Assembly: GCA_034440575.1 (NCBI GenBank)
Contig: JAOTOL010001509.1
Span: 1,150,001-1,214,000, forward strand
Origin: Imbricaverruca yamaguchii
Taxonomy: Eukaryota; Arthropoda; Thecostraca; Neoverrucidae
Length of the DNA: 64,000 nt
Direction: 5' to 3'
Positions 59,720 to 64,000 of the stretch are shown here, one piece after another; the first letter of the stretch is position 1; each line of letters opens with the position of its first letter. Under the pieces are notes generated by a model. That model had not been told where the DNA came from and ran no database searches. It worked only from the letters and a program-made list of their open reading frames with translations. Both the position numbers and the translations under genes were made by a program.

Positions 59720-61695
59720 CTGCGTGTGCTCATGTGGGTCAGCATCTAATGCTTGCAAAAGGTTATCTAGCAAGGACTATTTCTTTTCCTCTGCACACTA
59801 CTCGGTGTCTTGTAATTCCCAGTACGCCGGGTCCCCCGTGGGTCCTCCTATGTACTACATCTCTTGTTCCTGTCTCCAGCATACCGGGGGATGGGCGGGA
59901 ATTTGGGGACAGTTCCCTGCACACAGGACGATCTGTTGTGCTTCTTCCCACCACCACGATGATGAAACTTGTTGGCACTCCCCCCACCCGATGCACCCGT
60001 TGGCATCCGTAGCTAGGACCCCTCTTCTATACACCGAGTATCGGTGCCCCACCTGCCGGCTGCACACCGACGGATCTCCGTAGCTCGCTGGCCCGGTAGG
60101 CGGGCGGGTCTCCACCCGAGTCCCGTAACTCACCAGGCGCACCGCCGGCGACAGCCAGCGCACAATGCACCTAATGTGTGTTTGTGCGGCCGACGCTGGG
60201 TGCCGCGCTGCCATTGGACGGTCGCAGTCAGTTCAGCGGGTCGAGAGGTCGGGGACGTCGCACAGGTGACGTGCAATTCATCAGTGATACTTTCATCGCA
60301 CAGAGGAAGAAGTGCCACTTAAGTGTCGACGCGTGATGAAGTGGGTTCGAGAATGTTCCCACGGCGCGCTGACGCGCGCGCGTGCAGCGCTGTACGAATC
60401 GATTGTCTTGCGCTGAAGCAGAGCGACTCCAATGACAGGGTCTGTGGGAGACGTCACGATTGAATGCAAATGGCGCCATTGATGACATGCTGCACGAATG
60501 TCCGCTGCATTCACTTCATTGATTCAACCTGAGTATCATCGTGCCGAGATTTCTAGAGAGTTCCTTTCTATCCACCTCCTGATCCAGGTCTGACCTGACG
60601 CTTGCGTAGTCGTGGGTTGACTCTGGTTCGTGTCCGTCCGCCGAGTGTGTAGAACAATGGAATCTGTTCGGTCTTCCTGCGGGGATCGTGGACATGGACA
60701 CTCCTTGTTCCGTCTGGATACGTCTAAGGGGATAACGGGCAGGATGATAATCATCTACTTTGAAGCTTCACCTCAAAAATGCCCAACGTTCAAGCCGTTG
60801 GATTCAATCGCTTTGTCCAGAATCATTTCGTCGAGGCGACACATGCTGGCTGAATTACAAACACAACCTATATTGTTTTCATCATTTTGCCACGCTTAAT
60901 TACAAGACGTCAATTATTTTCTCACAATAAACGAAACTCATTCGAACAGTATGTCACGCGTGAAATATTTATGTTCATCACTGAAAACAATTACCGTTGA
61001 GCATGCGCCGAATCCGACGTTAAAATGTATTATTCAAAGCTAAGGTCTGACCTGACGAAAACTAGGTGATTATTTGACACTTTGATGTCCGATTCATGAG
61101 ATACAGATCCATCCACATGTGTATTTTGTCCAGTTAGGCGGATCACGGCTGTCTGCCGATGTCTTCATTTCTGCTACGTATCTGCACTTCCGCGCATGAT
61201 CGGAAGATGCGGCGTAACGTTGGCAACGAAGCGTAGCTTTAGCCTTGTTGGTAACGAAACGCATCGTTGCCAAACAGTACCCAGGATACCAGTCTAAATA
61301 ACGGGATGGGACTTTGCACTAGAGTTCGTTTCTGTTTTTATTTGGTCCAGAGTCTCGTCATGATATCAGATATGAGACGTAACGGAAGTTCGGGACAAAT
61401 GACACAGGTGCAATTATTGTTTTTTTCAAACGAGAAGCACGCCGAACATCGATTTCAAATCTTTGGTTGTTAATTGAACGTGACGCTTGGTACCGGTAGC
61501 TGGCTTGAGATCCGAAACAGTAATCTTAACATAGCTCAGTAAAATGTTCGTCTAATTTCGCAGATTGATGTTCTGCGAAGCTGATGGAGTTCACAATCAT
61601 CCAGATTGACATAGCTCTGGTATCCGGTAATTGGCCACTAGCAGGCTATTCTGATCATGAAGAAAGGCGTTCTGAAGGCGATTTGGGTCAGATGA
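59720..61695. other. Unique DNA, no feature seen
   Basis: A short inverted repeat (gttggcaacga / tcgttgccaa) lies near 61219-61272. No exon of the host gene recognised on the minus strand. Confidence 0.45.
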
Positions 61696-61697
61696 AC

Positions 61698-61746
<49 letters not shown>
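61698..61746. repeat. AT microsatellite
   Basis: (TA)n of about 48 bp. Confidence 0.96.
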
Positions 61747-61747
<1 letters not shown>

Positions 61748-62045
61748 CCTTGTTCATGCATTTTGTAATTCGCAGGATGATGCATTATCACTGGCACGTG
61801 TGTTTGAGTGCAAGAAAAGAATGATGTATCATGGAAAAGAGCAATACTGGTGCGATGGCGACTGTTAATTAATTTGTGCCTCTCTTGGCGATGGTATCAA
61901 TATAGTGCACCACCACATGGTACGTATGTGAGGGAGAGGGCATCTTTGTCGACCTCTGTCGGTAGCCGAAGGTCATTACAGGTGCGATCACAACGCATTG
62001 TCATTGCATGCATCAGCCATAAAAGATTTGTTTGAGGTCGTATCA

Positions 62046-62200
<155 letters not shown>

Positions 62201-62204
62201 CTTT

Positions 62205-64000
62205 ATTTATTTTGTACTATATTTCTACACATAATATATTCAGATTTTGCTTCCAAGCTCTCGCATAGAATGAGCACCTGTCCCTCAATCCCTGAACCTT
62301 AACACTGGAAAACAAATAATTTTGCCGTCTTTTCTTCCAGGAAAATATCCAACTGAAGCACATCAGTTGTAGTATTGGGAGATTATCGATTCTGTGTCAT
62401 AGTCACAGGATATTCCATTATGCCGGCAGGGGACTAGTGAACCGACTGCAACTGCCCTCTAGTGATAACTCTTGGAAGCTCATGGACGTTAAATGCCGAG
62501 TCAACAGAAGCAGCGAGAGGTGGAGCAGCGAAACGTAAGAGCGTGCAAACGTCATCACGACCCTTTGCACAAAGCCTGCGAATTCTTCATAGGATTTAGA
62601 ATGATAAAAGTTCATGAAGAAGTTGGGACTCGAAGCATTGTGGTAAAAATTATGATATCGAGAACGTGAAGGCCGTGTCGACGTGAATTGTACTGGCGAA
62701 CCTTTCATGAGGGTAGACTCTCGAGTTTTGCCCTCGCTCAGGAGCACGTATCGAAGCTAGGCTGATCAAGACGGTTGCCGGAAACAAACAACTATTTCAC
62801 ACGTTTTGTGTGATGTTCCCTTCAAGCAATAAACGAAGCTTTAGCCGGTCATTCGTCAATGCTGATGTTCATGCTGACATTTTTAGCTGGACCGTGGATG
62901 TCGCGCAGCGTCACCTTGCAGTGACGAACGGTCCTGTCAAAAACGTGTTGAACTTGCACGCCATCGCTGTTGGAATGGCGTTCGAAATACCGACTGTAGA
63001 TCTGCACGTGCCGTCTAGCCATTTTGGGGCGGTCACCTGGATTCCGTTGTCCTTTTCGGACTATGCAGCCATTCCTGGACATGAGCGATAGCGTTAACCA
63101 GACCTGGACGGGTGTGTGTGTCAGAATGTTCAGGGGCGATAATGCAATGAGCCACAGTGTGGACTCTTGACATTATGGTCTCTGGACATTGTGGCTCCTC
63201 CCCGGTGCGGACGCGACAAGGACTTCGACGCCATCGAGCGCTACCACGAAGACTTCAACGCAATGTGCTGGAACTGGTTGGGCCAAGCGCAGAGACTTCA
63301 ACGCCACTCGTACCTATCACTGAAACTTCAGCGCCACTGATTTCGTACACCATAGGAACAGCGTCACAATGCTCGTTTCCAGGCGGCTGCATTGAGCGAA
63401 ATGTCGCCGTCACCTATCGTGTCATGAGGCTGCGGCCTTGGAAAAGAACCGGTGGTCGTGCTCAGCCTGCTCGAATCGGACCATGATCAGTCACTCGAAC
63501 GACAAACAAAGAGTGACTCAGACGAATCGGTCACGCCCTCCGCGTACGTGAACAACCGCGGTGACTGAGCACGCCGCGTTCGCGCTGTTTCCAGGCAGTT
63601 TTGACGGGAGTCCATTAGATAACCAGGCCAGCCAGCTTCACTCCTCCCACAGAAGTCGAGTCGGCGGGCGCCATCCCCATTCGCCTCGGCCCGGCCGGCC
63701 GGCCGCGGGGCGAGCGGGCAGTCGACGGCGTCATCGTGGCGGACGCGTCGGGACGTCTCTCCGTCTGGCCGTGCAGCCGGCAGCGGCGGCGGGGCTGGTC
63801 GGGTTTCAGAGGTGACCAGCGGCCCGGCCGGGCTGGGCAACCGGTGTGGGGCGCCGCCGGCCAGGCCGTGCAGTTTACGTCGGCCATGGCTGCCCGGCAC
63901 GCCATCACTCGTCACGACCCGACCAACGCCGGCCCCACCGGCAGACAGCACGGCCCGGCACACAGGAGGACGGAACCGGGAGCCTTCGGCCCGACATGCA
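62205..64000. other. Unique DNA; GC-rich right edge
   Basis: 62205-63480 is unremarkable. From about 63600 the sequence becomes CpG-rich. A 5' exon of the TTC28-like gene could lie here or beyond the edge, but no TTC28-like N-terminus is recognisable. Confidence 0.4.

Noticed and set aside
62418..62747. 109-codon minus-strand open frame as a first exon of the host gene
   Set aside because: No similarity to the TTC28 N-terminus, no clear initiator context, and no convincing donor in phase.

Overview
This is a eukaryotic, intron-dominated window. Only about 1% of it is recognisable coding sequence. On the minus strand, three exons encode the N-terminal TPR region of a tetratricopeptide repeat protein 28 (TTC28)-like gene, in transcript order 56509-56252, 12072-11925 and 2413-2187. 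Phases agree at every join (0, 1, 0), splice sites are canonical GT/AG, and each exon continues the family sequence where the previous one stops. The gene extends beyond the left edge (most TPRs and the C-terminal part) and probably beyond 56.6 kb for its 5' end. The DNA between exons is a 44.2 kb intron (12073-56251), a 9.5 kb intron (2414-11924) and the start of a third intron (below 2187). I recognise no second protein-coding gene, no rRNA and no confident tRNA. The organism cannot be named from the sequence. Long introns, AT/GT microsatellites, many CpG-rich islands and abundant minisatellites fit an invertebrate metazoan; a crustacean-like arthropod is a low-confidence guess.

Layout: 1-1200 AT microsatellite and unique DNA. 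1208-2225 is a 75-bp tandem array that begins inside the third exon and repeatedly copies its 3' end plus its 5' splice site. 2187-2413 is the third exon, and 2425-2825 a degenerate array against its acceptor. 2.8-11.9 kb is intron with GGGTC, 67-bp and 26-bp arrays. 11925-12072 is the second exon, and 12032-12974 a 72-bp array that repeatedly copies its acceptor and first 12-13 codons. 13-56 kb is the giant intron with some twenty further tandem arrays (units 24 to about 116 bp), three copies of a short dispersed repeat, and GC-rich islands. 56252-56509 is the first visible exon, whose acceptor lies in another 72-bp duplication (two copies). 56.6-64 kb has a degenerate array, AT and GT microsatellites, and no recognisable exon.

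The most interesting pattern is that three of the five visible splice junctions lie inside tandem repeats that straddle the exon/intron boundary. The units are 72, 75 and 72 bp, all whole numbers of codons, all at phase-0 boundaries, and the intronic part of the unit next to each exon is open in the exon's frame. Choosing a neighbouring copy of the splice site would therefore add 24 or 25 residues without a frameshift. A fourth junction (acceptor at 2414) abuts a degenerate array whose unit resembles the acceptor. The long open reading frames elsewhere are by-products of tandem repeats with units divisible by three or lacking stops, not genes.
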